A stretch of 64,000 nt of DNA from Caballeronia sp. SEWSISQ10-4 2 (GTDB lineage: Bacteria > Pseudomonadota > Gammaproteobacteria > Burkholderiales > Burkholderiaceae): the NCBI RefSeq assembly GCF_030464885.1, contig NZ_JALPRJ010000012.1, positions 62,001 to 126,000 of the forward strand, given 5' to 3'. Below the pieces are notes generated by a model. It made no database searches. It saw only the letters and a program-made list of their open reading frames with translations, and was not told where the DNA came from. The first letter of the stretch is position 1; each line of letters opens with the position of its first letter. The position numbers and the translations under genes were made by a program. Below, piece by piece: positions 55,266-64,000 of the stretch.

Positions 55266-57206
55266 CTATGCTTTATAAATCGCTACGCCCTGCGGTTCTA
55301 CTTCCTCCTGCCCGACTACGAAATGGCCTGCTTTCGAAATCCTGTGCGGCGTCGCGTTGTAGTTGAAGACATAGGTCAACGCACCGCGCCGGCTGATCCG
55401 GATACCTTCTGGCAGCGGCCCCGCATCGAGACCGGCTGCCTTCGCCACGCTGAGAAAGATATCCTGCGTGAGGGTTTCGTCGAAGAGACTGGCGAGATAA
55501 AGCACCGACCCGCGACGCACGATAGCAGGATGACCATCGGCGAAAGCCGCTTCAATCTGCACGCCATCGCTCGTTTCGATAAGATCGCGCCAGTGACGCG
55601 CCTCACCGCGCTGATCCACCTTTTCGGTCACGTTCGGCCGCATCGATTCGACACGCCACACGCGGATGGGAATCAGTTTGGCGATGCCTTCGCCGGGCGG
55701 GAGCGCGGCGGGAATCGTCAGATTGATCGTCTTCGATCCGGTACGCGGCCCGAGGACCACTTGCGCGCCGCTCGCCGCGAGCCTGCCGGCGAACTCCGCC
55801 GAAACCACCGGCAGCGGCGGCACCACGATCATCTTGTAGCCATCCAGCGGCGCATCCACCGAAATCACATCGACATCCAGCCCGAGGCTACGCAACGCGC
55901 TGTAATACTCGAACGCAAAGCGTGGATAGTGGAAATCGGCGCCTTGCGGATGAATTTCGAACAACCATTTTGCTTCGTAATCCCAAACAAGTGCCACTTT
56001 GGTGGAGACCGGCGAATCACCGTCCGCTTTCAAGACCTGTTCAATCTCCTTCGCCACCGCCGACGCTTCCTCGCCGCCCATATCAAGCCGGTTGTCTGGC
56101 GTATTCAAACCCGCGTGCATCTGTTCCTGCGCGAACGGCGCTTGCCGCCAGCGAAAATACGATACACACCCTGCCCCATGCGCGAATGCTTCCCAGCTCC
56201 ATAGGCGCACCATGCCCGGCAGCGGCGCGGGATTCCAGTGCGCCCAGTTCACCGGCCCCGGCTGCTGCTCCATCACCCAAAACGGCAGCTTCGACATTCC
56301 ACGATATACATCGTGATTGAACGATGCGAAGTCGGGATGACCCGTGCGCAACCACTTCGCCTTGACCGAAGGATCGAACCATTGTTCTTCCAGCGCCCCG
56401 AGCGGATAGCTATCCCATGTCGCGATATCCAGATCCGCGGCCACCTTGTAGTGATCGAACTCGGTGAAGAGCTGCATGAAGTTGTGCGCAACCGGCCGCT
56501 GCGGCGAATGCGCGCGAATAATCTCGGCCTGCATGCGGTTGAAACGCACGACTTCGTCCGAGGCGAAACGCCGGTAGTCCAGCCGATGTGTCGGATGCGC
56601 TTCCGTCACGGTGCCGACGGGCAGATCGATTTCGTCGAAACTGCGGAATTCCATGCTCCAGAAGACCGTGCCCCATGCGGTGTTGAGCGCGTCAATCGTG
56701 CCGTAGCGATGCTTCAGCCATCGCCGAAAACGCTGCAACGCCGCAGGCGAATAACTCACCACGGTGTTGTGGCAGCCGAACTCGTTGTCTGTTTGCCAGA
56801 ACGCCACGGCGGGATGCTTGCCATAACGCTCGGCTACCGCCGTGCAAATTTTCTGCGACGCTTCGAAGTACGAAGGCGACGAAAAATCGTAGTGCCGGCG
56901 CGATCCGAACGCGCGCGGACGACCATCGGCGCCAATGGGCAGGATGTCCGGATGACGATCGATCAACCACTTGGGCGGGGTCGCGGTCGGCGTACACATC
57001 ACGACCTTGAGATCCGCATCGGCGAGCACATCGATAGCCCGGTCCAGCCAGTCCCACTGATAGTCACCCGGCGAGGGCTCGATCCGGCTCCATGCAAATT
57101 CCGCGATCCGGACGCGGTCGATGCCGAGCGTTTTCATGCGCGCCGCATCGTCTTTCCACATCGATTCGGGCCAGTGCTCCGGGTAATAACAGACGCCAAG
57201 ACGCAT
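55266..57206 (-). CDS. Beta-galactosidase, GH42
   Basis: 646 residues, full length. Starts [17 protein letters not shown], the family signature. The acid/base Glu is in [11 protein letters not shown] and the nucleophile Glu in the [12 protein letters not shown] segment; a C-terminal trimerisation and beta domain follow. Cytosolic, without signal peptide, so it splits imported galactosides. AGGAG precedes the ATG at 57206. It sits inside an ABC-importer operon. Confidence 0.95.
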   Translation of the reverse strand: MRLGVCYYPEHWPESMWKDDAARMKTLGIDRVRIAEFAWSRIEPSPGDYQWDWLDRAIDVLADADLKVVMCTPTATPPKWLIDRHPDILPIGADGRPRAFGSRRHYDFSSPSYFEASQKICTAVAERYGKHPAVAFWQTDNEFGCHNTVVSYSPAALQRFRRWLKHRYGTIDALNTAWGTVFWSMEFRSFDEIDLPVGTVTEAHPTHRLDYRRFASDEVVRFNRMQAEIIRAHSPQRPVAHNFMQLFTEFDHYKVAADLDIATWDSYPLGALEEQWFDPSVKAKWLRTGHPDFASFNHDVYRGMSKLPFWVMEQQPGPVNWAHWNPAPLPGMVRLWSWEAFAHGAGCVSYFRWRQAPFAQEQMHAGLNTPDNRLDMGGEEASAVAKEIEQVLKADGDSPVSTKVALVWDYEAKWLFEIHPQGADFHYPRFAFEYYSALRSLGLDVDVISVDAPLDGYKMIVVPPLPVVSAEFAGRLAASGAQVVLGPRTGSKTINLTIPAALPPGEGIAKLIPIRVWRVESMRPNVTEKVDQRGEARHWRDLIETSDGVQIEAAFADGHPAIVRRGSVLYLASLFDETLTQDIFLSVAKAAGLDAGPLPEGIRISRRGALTYVFNYNATPHRISKAGHFVVGQEEVEPQGVAIYKA

Positions 57207-57217
57207 ACGGTGCGCTC

Positions 57218-58360
57218 CTACGCAAAATGGGGAATGGCAGCCGATGTGACGGCAAAGCCGTCCTCGGTGAAGAGATGACACGAAGCAGGCGGCACGTTGA
57301 ACGCAACGTTCTCGCCTTGCCGGGGAGTCCGGTCACCGGGTGCCTTGGCGATCAGCACCGCGCCGCCGGGTTGATCGAGATGCAGATAGCTGTGCTCGCC
57401 GAGTTGTTCGACCAGTGACACGCTGCGAGTAATTTGCTGGATCGAACCGTTGCTCGCGGCCGGTTCAAGATGCTCGGGACGAATGCCAAGCGTGACGGCT
57501 TGATCGGGCCGCAATGCCTCACCGTTGGCGTGGATCTGAAGTCGCTCGTTCGTTCCATCGAGGACAATCGACACGCTTTCGGCGCTGCCCAATACCACTC
57601 GTGCAGGCAGAAAGTTCATCCGCGGCGAGCCGATAAACCCCGCGACAAAACGGCTTCGCGGCCGGTGATACAACTCGAGCGGCGCACCCACTTGCGCGAT
57701 GCTGCCGTATTTCGCCGTGTCCGCACCCGCGTGCATCAGCACGATCTTGTCGGCGAGCGTCATTGCTTCTATCTGGTCGTGGGTCACGTAGACAACGCTG
57801 GCCGTATCGAACTGCTTGTGCAGGCGCGCGATCTCGACTCGCGTTTGTCCACGCAACGTAGCGTCAAGATTGGAGAGCGGTTCGTCGAAGAGAAACACGC
57901 TCGGACTGCGCACGATAGCCCTGCCGATCGCCACCCGTTGCCGCTGTCCGCCCGACAACTCCTTCGGCCTGCGTTCGAGCAGCGCTTCGAGTTGCAGCAC
58001 GCGCGCGGCTTCCTTTACTTTCCGGTCGATCACGTCCTTCGGTGTCTTCGCGAGCGTCAGGCCGAACGCCATGTTCTGATACACGGTCATGTGGGGAAAC
58101 AACGCGTAACTCTGGAACACCATCGCGACGCCGCGTTGCGCAGCCGGTACCTCATTGACGAGTTTTCCGTCGATGTAAAGATCGCCGTCCGTGATGTCTT
58201 CGAGGCCCGCGATCATGCGCAGCAAGGTGGATTTGCCGCATCCAGAAGGGCCAAGGAACACGCAGAACTCGTGCTCGCCGATCTCGAGATCGACATCGCG
58301 AATCACGGGCGCGTGGTCGCCGTAGGCTTTCTGAACCGATCTTAAAGAGATGCTCGCCAT
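57218..58360 (-). CDS. ABC transporter ATP-binding protein (UgpC/MalK type)
   Basis: 380 residues: ATPase domain with Walker [10 protein letters not shown], signature LSGGQRQR, Walker [14 protein letters not shown] and the switch His in YVTHDQ, followed by a C-terminal TOBE regulatory domain. It is the first gene after the palindromic operator and drives the permease pair encoded at the other end of the operon. Confidence 0.95.
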   Translation of the reverse strand: MASISLRSVQKAYGDHAPVIRDVDLEIGEHEFCVFLGPSGCGKSTLLRMIAGLEDITDGDLYIDGKLVNEVPAAQRGVAMVFQSYALFPHMTVYQNMAFGLTLAKTPKDVIDRKVKEAARVLQLEALLERRPKELSGGQRQRVAIGRAIVRSPSVFLFDEPLSNLDATLRGQTRVEIARLHKQFDTASVVYVTHDQIEAMTLADKIVLMHAGADTAKYGSIAQVGAPLELYHRPRSRFVAGFIGSPRMNFLPARVVLGSAESVSIVLDGTNERLQIHANGEALRPDQAVTLGIRPEHLEPAASNGSIQQITRSVSLVEQLGEHSYLHLDQPGGAVLIAKAPGDRTPRQGENVAFNVPPASCHLFTEDGFAVTSAAIPHFA

Positions 58361-58394
58361 GCCGACGTCTCCGTGTTTAACCGGGGAGACAACG

Positions 58395-58416
58395 GAAGGT
58401 TAAGCGCTTAACCTTC
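58395..58416. promoter_or_regulatory. Perfect 22-bp palindrome, LacI operator
   Basis: A perfect palindrome; its central 20 bases are AAGGTTAAGCGCTTAACCTT, flanked by G and C. It has the LacI-family hallmark of a central CG and lies 35 bases upstream of the importer/beta-galactosidase operon, facing the LacI gene at 58642. Confidence 0.85.
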
Positions 58417-58641
58417 TGCCTGCGAAAAGACGATCCGCGTTCGGGATCGCTTCGACTGGCTGTCTCCGTCCTGTGTTTTTTTAACTGCCTTGAGTCGCAA
58501 ATTTAGCGATGTCGGCTGATTTATACAAATGCCGGGAAGCCATCCCAAAATATGGACACAAACGCGGATATTTGCACGAAGCCGCCAAGCTAGCCACAGT
58601 TAGCCGATGTTGTACCCGCGTTAACCCTGCTTCGAGATTCG

Positions 58642-59658
58642 ATGACTACTTTGGCCGAAGTCGCTTTGCGCGCCGGCGTCACGCCGGCAACCGTTTCCAA
58701 TGTGCTGCGCAAGCGCGGCAAGGTCGGCGCTGCGACACGTCAGCGTGTGCTCGATGCAGTGGAGTTTTTGGGCTACCGGCCGCACCTGACGGCCCGGGCG
58801 CTGGCCGAAGGGAGCGCACCGACCCTGGCGTTGATGGTGACGAGTATTGCGAACCCGTTTTACCCGGAATTTGCGTTGGCGGCAGAACGCGCGGCGCGGA
58901 AAAATGGGCGTTTCCTGATCGTATGTAATACGAACGAAGATCCGGTTATCAGCCGCGCTTACCTGGACCAGATTGCGGGGACTTTGTCGGAAGGCGTGCT
59001 TGTCATGAACTCCCGGATCGGTTTCGACGATCTTCACACCACGCGGGCACGCGGCACGCCCGTCGTGCTGTGCATGTGGGAACGGCCGGATGTATCGCCG
59101 GGATTGCCGTGCGTGGCCGTGGATTTTTTCGCAGCCGGCGCGCTGGCCGCGCAACATCTGCTAGACCTTGGGCATACGCGGATTGGCGCGATCATCGGGA
59201 GTCAGCCGGAGGGAGTGCAGGCAGCGCGATATGCCGGGTTTTGTCACACGCTGAACGCTGCCGGCGTGGCGCATCCGGCACAGGAAGCGCGTTTTACCCG
59301 CGACGCCGTGCAGGGCGGCTACGAGGCCGCGTGCGAGTTGCTGACGGAGCACGCGGACCTGACCGCGATCTTCGCCACCAACGACTTGCCTGCGTTGGGC
59401 GCGATGCATGCCGCAGCAGATCGGGGCATGCGCATTCCCGACGATCTGTCAGTAATTGGGATTACTGACATTCAGCTGGCGCGGGAGTCGCGGCCGGGGT
59501 TATCGACGGTTGCGGTTCCTACCGAAGCCGCCGCTACCATGGCCGTCGAGTTGCTGGAGGCATTGATCGAAAGCGGCGGCCACTGCGAAACGCCGATGCG
59601 CGTTGCACCCGCGCCCGTGCTGGTGCAAAGGGCATCGACGGGACGGGTGCGTAGCTGA
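58642..59658 (+). CDS. LacI family transcriptional regulator
   Basis: 338 residues. Helix-turn-helix MTTLAEVALRAGVTPATVSNVLRKRG, hinge with YRPHLTARALAEG, and a sugar-sensing domain (IFATNDLPALGAMHAAADRG). Divergent from the beta-galactosidase/importer operon across a 281-base spacer holding the palindrome. Likely repressor of the operon, released by a galactoside. Confidence 0.94.
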   Translation: MTTLAEVALRAGVTPATVSNVLRKRGKVGAATRQRVLDAVEFLGYRPHLTARALAEGSAPTLALMVTSIANPFYPEFALAAERAARKNGRFLIVCNTNEDPVISRAYLDQIAGTLSEGVLVMNSRIGFDDLHTTRARGTPVVLCMWERPDVSPGLPCVAVDFFAAGALAAQHLLDLGHTRIGAIIGSQPEGVQAARYAGFCHTLNAAGVAHPAQEARFTRDAVQGGYEAACELLTEHADLTAIFATNDLPALGAMHAAADRGMRIPDDLSVIGITDIQLARESRPGLSTVAVPTEAAATMAVELLEALIESGGHCETPMRVAPAPVLVQRASTGRVRS

Positions 59659-59665
59659 ACCTCCA

Positions 59666-61051
59666 TCACGCTCTTTCAGGAATCTTCGCGAACAACATGT
59701 TCAGCCCTTCCGCGATGGTCGGATGCGAAACGATCGCGTCCCGGATCGCGGTGTAGGGAAGATTGCCCAGCATGGCCATCTGCACTGACGCAACCACTTC
59801 GCCCGCGTTCGAGCCGAGCATTGTGAAGCCGAGAATGCGATCCGATTCCGCGTCCACTATTGCCTTCATGAAACCTTGCATCTCGCCGGTTGTGCGGGCG
59901 CGGGGAATAGATGCCATCGGCAACTTGGCAACGCGCACTGCAATGCCTTGACGTTGTGCATCGCTTTCGTTGATGCCAATGCGCGCAAGCTCCGGTTCGA
60001 TGAACATTGCATACGGAATAACGCGATCCCGCGTGGTCAGATTGCCGCCGGCGAGTTGCGACTTGAGCACGCGATAGTCATCGAACGATGCATGCGTGAA
60101 CATCGGCGTCCCCGCGACTTCACCGATCGCCCATGTGTTCAGCGCGGTCGTCGCGAGACGCTCGTCCACCCTGATAAACCCGCGTTCATTGAGCGCAACG
60201 CCTGCTGCATCGAGTCCGATGCCTGCTGTACGCGGCACCCTGCCCGTTGCCACCAGCAGATGCGAGCCCGTTAGGCGCGTACCATCGCTCAGTTCGACAG
60301 TGACGGATTGCCCTGACCGGCCGCTGACTTTCAATGGCTTGACCGACACCTTCACGTCGATGCCTTCGTTCGCGAAGATCGATTCGATTGCGTCCGTGAC
60401 GTCAGCGTCCTCGCGCATGGCAATACGCGGCGCCTCTTGCACGACGGTTACGTTGCTACCAAGACGCCGGAACGCCTGCGCCATTTCCAGGCCGATATAA
60501 CCGCCGCCGATCACAATCAGATGCTCCGGCAGCGAGTCGAGTTCGAGTGCTTCAACGTGCGTCATGGGTTCAGCTTCGCGCAGGCCGGGAATATCCGGAA
60601 TGGCCGCGAAGGTCCCCGTGTTGATGAACACATAATCGCCCTCGACCGTGCGTTCCCGGCCGTCGTTCATCGCGACATGAATTCGGCGCGGCCCGACAAA
60701 ACGTCCGGTGCCGAGGATCAGATCGAAGCCCGATGCTTCGAACGCTTTGGCGTTGATATCGACCATGCCATACACGACCGCGCGCACGCGGCGATGCACC
60801 TGCGTCATATCGACTTTGGCCTCAGGAGCGGCGCCCTTCAATATGTCAGCGGATTGCACGGCGTGCATGATGCGCGCGGTTTGAATCAGCGCCTTGCTCG
60901 GAATACATGCCACATTGATACACGAGCCGCCGATCATTCCCTCTTCGACTACTGCCACGCGCTTGCCTGATTTGGCGAGTTCCATCGCCAGCGTCTTGCC
61001 GCCTTTTCCGCCGCCCAGAAACACATATTCGAACTGCTCGACCGTCGACAT
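59666..61051 (-). CDS. FAD-dependent disulfide oxidoreductase (mercuric reductase/Lpd-like)
   Basis: 461 residues. FAD site near the N-terminus in the variant form LGGGKGGKTLA, redox-active pair Cys-x4-Cys in GGSCINVACIPSK, NAD site VIGGGYIGLEMAQAF, and the C-terminal His-Pro of SHPTIAEG. It belongs to the pyridine nucleotide-disulfide oxidoreductases. Without the N-terminal metal-binding domain or C-terminal Cys pair of MerA, mercury reduction is unlikely. Its stop is 8 bases from that of the convergent LacI gene. Confidence 0.9.
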   Translation of the reverse strand: MSTVEQFEYVFLGGGKGGKTLAMELAKSGKRVAVVEEGMIGGSCINVACIPSKALIQTARIMHAVQSADILKGAAPEAKVDMTQVHRRVRAVVYGMVDINAKAFEASGFDLILGTGRFVGPRRIHVAMNDGRERTVEGDYVFINTGTFAAIPDIPGLREAEPMTHVEALELDSLPEHLIVIGGGYIGLEMAQAFRRLGSNVTVVQEAPRIAMREDADVTDAIESIFANEGIDVKVSVKPLKVSGRSGQSVTVELSDGTRLTGSHLLVATGRVPRTAGIGLDAAGVALNERGFIRVDERLATTALNTWAIGEVAGTPMFTHASFDDYRVLKSQLAGGNLTTRDRVIPYAMFIEPELARIGINESDAQRQGIAVRVAKLPMASIPRARTTGEMQGFMKAIVDAESDRILGFTMLGSNAGEVVASVQMAMLGNLPYTAIRDAIVSHPTIAEGLNMLFAKIPERA

Positions 61052-61371
61052 TTTCAGCTCCCTTTGAGGTGTTTGCGCAAGGCGAAACCGTGTTGGTATT
61101 GGACGTTTCGCTCCGTGCCGCGAGAGCAGGTTCCCTTCGATGCAACGCCGCCGCGCGATGACCTAAATTTAGGCTGGCGCGCGTCGAATCTCCATGCCGG
61201 AGCGGCTCGAATCGATGCTTGTTCGTCTCATTGCCCGGGTTTTATTGCACGCGAACCGTGGCAGGATGACCGTGTTCGAGCGAGTTCAAGCCAGGAATCT
61301 ATCGCTGCGATCTCCGGTAAGATCGCTACGCCGCCGCTAATCGCGAGCCTCTCGCGTCTCTCAGCTCAACC
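61052..61371. other. 320-base divergent spacer with 12-bp palindrome
   Basis: No gene seen. CCTAAATTTAGG (61162-61173) is a perfect palindrome about 110 bases upstream of the flavoprotein gene and 200 upstream of the AraC gene; it may be an operator. Confidence 0.45.
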
Positions 61372-62289
61372 ATGGATACACTCGACCGACTGATCCAGTT
61401 ATCTCGCCTGCAAGGCGCGCTCGACCTGCGCTGCCTTCTCAGCGGTCAGTGGGAACTGGACCATCCGCCGGCTCCGCCGAGCGAAGCGGTATACCACGTG
61501 GTGCTCGCCGGAAGCTGTCTTCTCAAGTTCCGCGGGCAGGAGGACGTGCTTCTGGAAACTGGCGATATCGTCATGTTGCCGCGCGGCGACGCCCATGTGC
61601 TACGGGGTCTTGAACCGGCTGACGGAAGCGAACAGGCCGAGATGGAGAGCCGCCATAACGGTGTGGTGACAGTCCGCACGAATTGTGGGCCGAACGCTGC
61701 GAGTCTCGATCTGCTATGCGGTCGCTTTAATTATGCGGCTAACGCATTGCTCATCGACGTGCTGCCGGATCTCGTGAAAATGACCTTTGCTCGCGGCGAT
61801 GTGCCCGACCTCACGAGCATGGTCGGCATGATGCGCAAAGAGGCGAGTCAGGCAGCGCCGGGCGCGTTTTCGATCGTGTCGGCGCTCTCTACCGCGCTGT
61901 TTACCCTGTTGCTAAGGGCGCATCTTGAACAGCAACCATCCACGACCGATGTGCTCGCGCTGCTCGCGCATCCGCGGCTTGGGGCATCGGTGATCGCCAT
62001 GCTTGAACGGCCGGCTGAGCGATGGACCATCGAGATGCTGGCACAACAATCGGCAATGTCACGCGCGACCTACATGCGGACGTTCAGCGCGCTGACGGAA
62101 GACTCGCCGATGACCCTGCTCACCCGCATTCGCATGCAGCTTGCAGGAACCTTGCTGACGCGCACATCGAAGAGCATTGCCGAGATTGCCGACGATGTCG
62201 GATATCAGTCGGAATCGGCGTTCAGCAAGAAGTTTAAAGACACGTATGGTGTTGGACCGGGCGGGTTCAGGCAGGCCCGGGATTCGTGA
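61372..62289 (+). CDS. AraC family regulator with cupin domain
   Basis: 305 residues. The N-terminal cupin_6 domain (YHVVLAGSCLLKFRGQ, GDIVMLPRGDAHVL) is followed by two AraC helix-turn-helix motifs ending in GYQSESAFSKKFKDTYG. Divergent from the flavoprotein gene, which it may regulate; in proteobacteria this subtype often sits beside a redox enzyme. Start has a weak ribosome site. Confidence 0.92.
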   Translation: MDTLDRLIQLSRLQGALDLRCLLSGQWELDHPPAPPSEAVYHVVLAGSCLLKFRGQEDVLLETGDIVMLPRGDAHVLRGLEPADGSEQAEMESRHNGVVTVRTNCGPNAASLDLLCGRFNYAANALLIDVLPDLVKMTFARGDVPDLTSMVGMMRKEASQAAPGAFSIVSALSTALFTLLLRAHLEQQPSTTDVLALLAHPRLGASVIAMLERPAERWTIEMLAQQSAMSRATYMRTFSALTEDSPMTLLTRIRMQLAGTLLTRTSKSIAEIADDVGYQSESAFSKKFKDTYGVGPGGFRQARDS

Positions 62290-62308
62290 TTGGGGCGGAC
62301 TGCTTTAA

Positions 62309-62662
62309 TCAGGCCGTGAAGTTGTCGAGCACCAGATTGTGCGAGTGGCCGATCCACACTGCCGCGTCGCGATGGTCTCGTAATGGATCGCCCGTATTCG
62401 GGTGGAGGAAAATATCAAGCGCACCGTGGTTCAGCGTCAGCCATTCGACGATATCGGCAAATTGCGTACGCTCGAAAGCGAGTTGGTAAGACCATTGAGG
62501 GTGTGGGCCGACGGGTTTTTCGTGGAACCGGCCTAGTTGCAGGGCATCGCCGAAATAAGCGGCGATTTCCTCGCGGAATTTCCAGGCGGCGTCGCGGGTG
62601 GAGGCGTCGAAGTAGACGTGGGCATGCCAGGTTTGTATGGGCGAGGTGGTGGGGAGGGTCAT
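62309..62662 (-). CDS. DOPA 4,5-dioxygenase family protein
   Basis: 117 residues, the usual length for the family. It has the conserved HAHVYFD and PHPQWSYQLAF segments and the HPNTGD motif, with several His able to bind iron. Bacterial members cleave catechol-type rings in vitro, but their native role is unclear. Converges on the AraC gene; no pathway partners nearby. Confidence 0.88.
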   Translation of the reverse strand: MTLPTTSPIQTWHAHVYFDASTRDAAWKFREEIAAYFGDALQLGRFHEKPVGPHPQWSYQLAFERTQFADIVEWLTLNHGALDIFLHPNTGDPLRDHRDAAVWIGHSHNLVLDNFTA

Positions 62663-62809
62663 GGAGGTTTCGCTTGTGCTGATGAACAGTTTTGAGGTTC
62701 TGCTGGCGGGACAGATGGACCACCTCGGTTAGATATTCTATTTAGTTTTATCGGTCTCTGTTCGGGTGATTGTCGCTGTTCGGGTCGTCCGTATCCACAA
62801 ACCCTGATA

Positions 62810-63235
62810 TCAGTCGATGTCTCCGTGGGTTGTAAGCCGTGCTTGTCCGTCAGCCGTGAAATACGTGCCATAACGCACGAGTCCTACTTGGTGCAACTCA
62901 CAGGACATCGTAAAATTCAGCAGCAGGCTTTCCTCAGGATCGGTGCTGGCAATATCGATCGACTTCAGGCGCGGCTCGTACTTAAGCAACGTGTCTTCAA
63001 TCTCGCGCCTCGGCGTATGTGCCGAGGCCGGCATGTGCCGATAAATCTTCGACAGATCGCCAAGACCATAATCAGGCAAATGCGCGAGGCTTTCGCGACG
63101 GCTATTCAAAATACGCTGGATATTGTCGCGCACAGAAAGGAACGTTTGCTGGTTCCGATCGTGCAAGCCGATAGGATCGCCATTCGCAAAATGGCCTGTC
63201 AGCGCTTCGAAAAGCCCAGGACCGCCGCGCGTCAT
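62810..63235 (-). CDS. tssE: Type VI secretion baseplate protein TssE
   Basis: 141 residues, gp25/lysozyme-like baseplate family, with the signature KYEPRLKSIDI near residue 95 and an N-terminal LFEALTG segment. Apparently intact. Its start overlaps the stop of the clpV remnant by ATGA, showing the original tssH-tssE order. No other complete type VI gene is in view downstream, where a DOPA-dioxygenase gene follows, so it is probably a leftover. Confidence 0.85.
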   Translation of the reverse strand: MTRGGPGLFEALTGHFANGDPIGLHDRNQQTFLSVRDNIQRILNSRRESLAHLPDYGLGDLSKIYRHMPASAHTPRREIEDTLLKYEPRLKSIDIASTDPEESLLLNFTMSCELHQVGLVRYGTYFTADGQARLTTHGDID

Positions 63236-63490
63236 ACGCTGGCCCCGCTCGTGCTCGATGCAGTCTCATCGAAATCAACTCCTATTCCGCGCTCATCGGA
63301 ATAGGAAAGCCTGATCGCTTCAATCGCGGTTGATTGCGACACACGTATCAGCAATTCACGCGAGAGCACCGGCAGGATCTGCTGGTCAAGCAGGCCATCG
63401 ATATTGCGCGCCCCCGAGTCGGGCAACTGACAGGCACGCACCAGTTCACCGATCAGCGCGTCGTCGCAGATACACACAGCTGCAGACAAA
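63232..63490 (-). pseudogene. tssH: clpV (tssH) 3' remnant
   Basis: Only the last ~85 residues of the ClpV ATPase remain, recognised by the end motif DSGARNIDGLLDQQILPVLSRELL. The AAA+ domains are missing and the coding frame upstream (to 63612) is not ClpV-like. It breaks off where the plus-strand tssJ remnant begins. The exact breakpoint near 63480-63500 is approximate. Confidence 0.8.
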
Positions 63491-63494
63491 CGAT

Positions 63495-63893
63495 ATGGAT
63501 GCACTGAAGGCTGACCTGCTTGGTTCGACGGAACTTGTACTCCGACCCAATGCGAACGCCAGCATAGGTGAGCCGATGAGCGACGACGCGGAGTACGTCG
63601 GCATCGTTGCATTCTTCCGCGACGATGGAAAGAATGCGAAGTGGAAGCTGGTGCTGCCGAAGAAGCAGTGGAAGAAGACCGATCCGCTGAAAATCGAGGT
63701 GCGGGACAGCTCGTTAAGTGTGGCTGGTATTGGCACCGAGGTCGTCAAGCGGCATAGCGCACCGCAGGCGGCTAACACCCCGCAACCCACGAATCCCGGT
63801 GCGGCGCAGCCTGTCAAACCGAATGCAACATCGTCGATAAAACCGGTAAGCAACGCTGCGCCCATAAAAGATGATTGGGCGCGGCCAGCCTGA
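63495..63893 (+). pseudogene. tssJ: tssJ 3' remnant (type VI outer-membrane lipoprotein)
   Basis: The frame gives ~132 residues matching the C-terminal half of TssJ: LLGSTELVLRP, YVGIVAFFRD, WKLVLPKKQW, then a Pro/Asn/Ala-rich tail. The signal peptide and lipobox Cys of TssJ are absent, and the ATG at 63495 has no ribosome site. It is fused head-to-head to the clpV remnant, so an internal deletion is the simplest explanation. Expression is doubtful. Confidence 0.75.
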
Positions 63894-63900
63894 TTTACGC

Positions 63901-63934
63901 GTCGGTTAGATGAATGACCGCCCGTCTAACCGAC
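63901..63934 (+). terminator. Hairpin after tssJ remnant
   Basis: GTCGGTTAGA-N14-TCTAACCGAC, a perfect 10-base stem eight bases after the tssJ stop. No T run follows directly, so it is a weak terminator or a binding site. Confidence 0.45.
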
Positions 63935-64000
63935 TGATGCGAAACTGAAAAATACATTGGACCTAAGCCGACCGCTGCGGCCAGCAGCGGCGACCCAAAA

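Noticed and set aside
59666-61051. Mercuric reductase (merA)
   Set aside because: Only the generic Cys-x4-Cys core is present; the metal-binding domain, C-terminal Cys pair and other mer genes are missing.
63232-63612. Intact 126-residue minus-strand gene
   Set aside because: Only the C-terminal ~85 residues resemble a protein (ClpV end); the N-terminal part is Arg-rich and antisense to the tssJ frame.

Overview
The window looks like a chromosome or megaplasmid segment of a Burkholderia sensu lato bacterium (Paraburkholderia or Caballeronia type). The reasons are high G+C, two small secreted DUF4148 proteins (a family typical of Burkholderiaceae), many LacI/AraC/LysR-regulated catabolic operons, and a type VI secretion remnant. 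It reads as an accessory catabolic region: small regulon-sized modules, each beside its own regulator. No rRNA, tRNA, CRISPR array, transposase or intact prophage was seen.

Layout. 1-3.7 kb: three short-chain dehydrogenase genes on the minus strand (the first broken by a one-base frameshift), opposite an AraC regulator. 3.9-5.7 kb: metallo-beta-lactamase-fold hydrolase and divergent TetR regulator. 5.8-7.6 kb: SDR and divergent LysR regulator. 7.8-8.8 kb: a soluble protein with a chemotaxis-type signalling hairpin in front of a Cache-like domain. 9.1-16.6 kb: flavin monooxygenase, two AcoR-type regulators (one without the AAA+ domain), a DUF779 protein and an aldehyde dehydrogenase behind a well-formed sigma-54 promoter with upstream palindromes. 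16.6-21.7 kb: unknown membrane protein opposite a lysozyme / membrane protein / DUF2235 hydrolase operon. 22.5-27.7 kb: sugar-acid dehydratase, RraA-fold aldolase-like protein, MFS transporter and LacI regulator with an operator. 27.9-37.4 kb: a cluster resembling rhizopine (moc) catabolism: phytanoyl-CoA-dioxygenase-like protein, MocD-type desaturase/oxygenase, Rieske ferredoxin, ferredoxin reductase, sugar isomerase, LacI regulator, sugar ABC importer and an SDR. 37.4-44.4 kb: LysR regulator and an operon of pxpA, biotin carrier, biotin carboxylase, pxpB, pxpC and an NCS1 permease; together the parts equal a split urea-carboxylase-like enzyme. 44.5-49 kb: patatin lipase, Met-rich secreted peptide, DUF4148, small acidic protein, chemoreceptor. 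49-52 kb: Tat-exported metallophosphatase and secreted GDSL esterase. 52-59.7 kb: GH42 beta-galactosidase with a complete ABC importer and a LacI regulator beside a perfect 22-bp palindrome. 59.7-62.7 kb: disulfide-reductase-like flavoprotein, AraC regulator, DOPA-dioxygenase-like protein. 62.8-64 kb: type VI relic (tssE, 3' end of clpV, 3' end of tssJ).

The modules work independently: uptake plus first catabolic steps for galactosides, a sugar acid, a probable methylated or aminated cyclitol/sugar, and a lactam- or ureide-like nitrogen compound, with aldehyde detoxification under sigma-54 control. The most notable points are the moc-like oxygenase cluster, the split carboxylase/oxoprolinase operon, the sigma-54 control region, the reversed receptor architecture, the lysozyme/DUF2235 module and the collapsed type VI locus.
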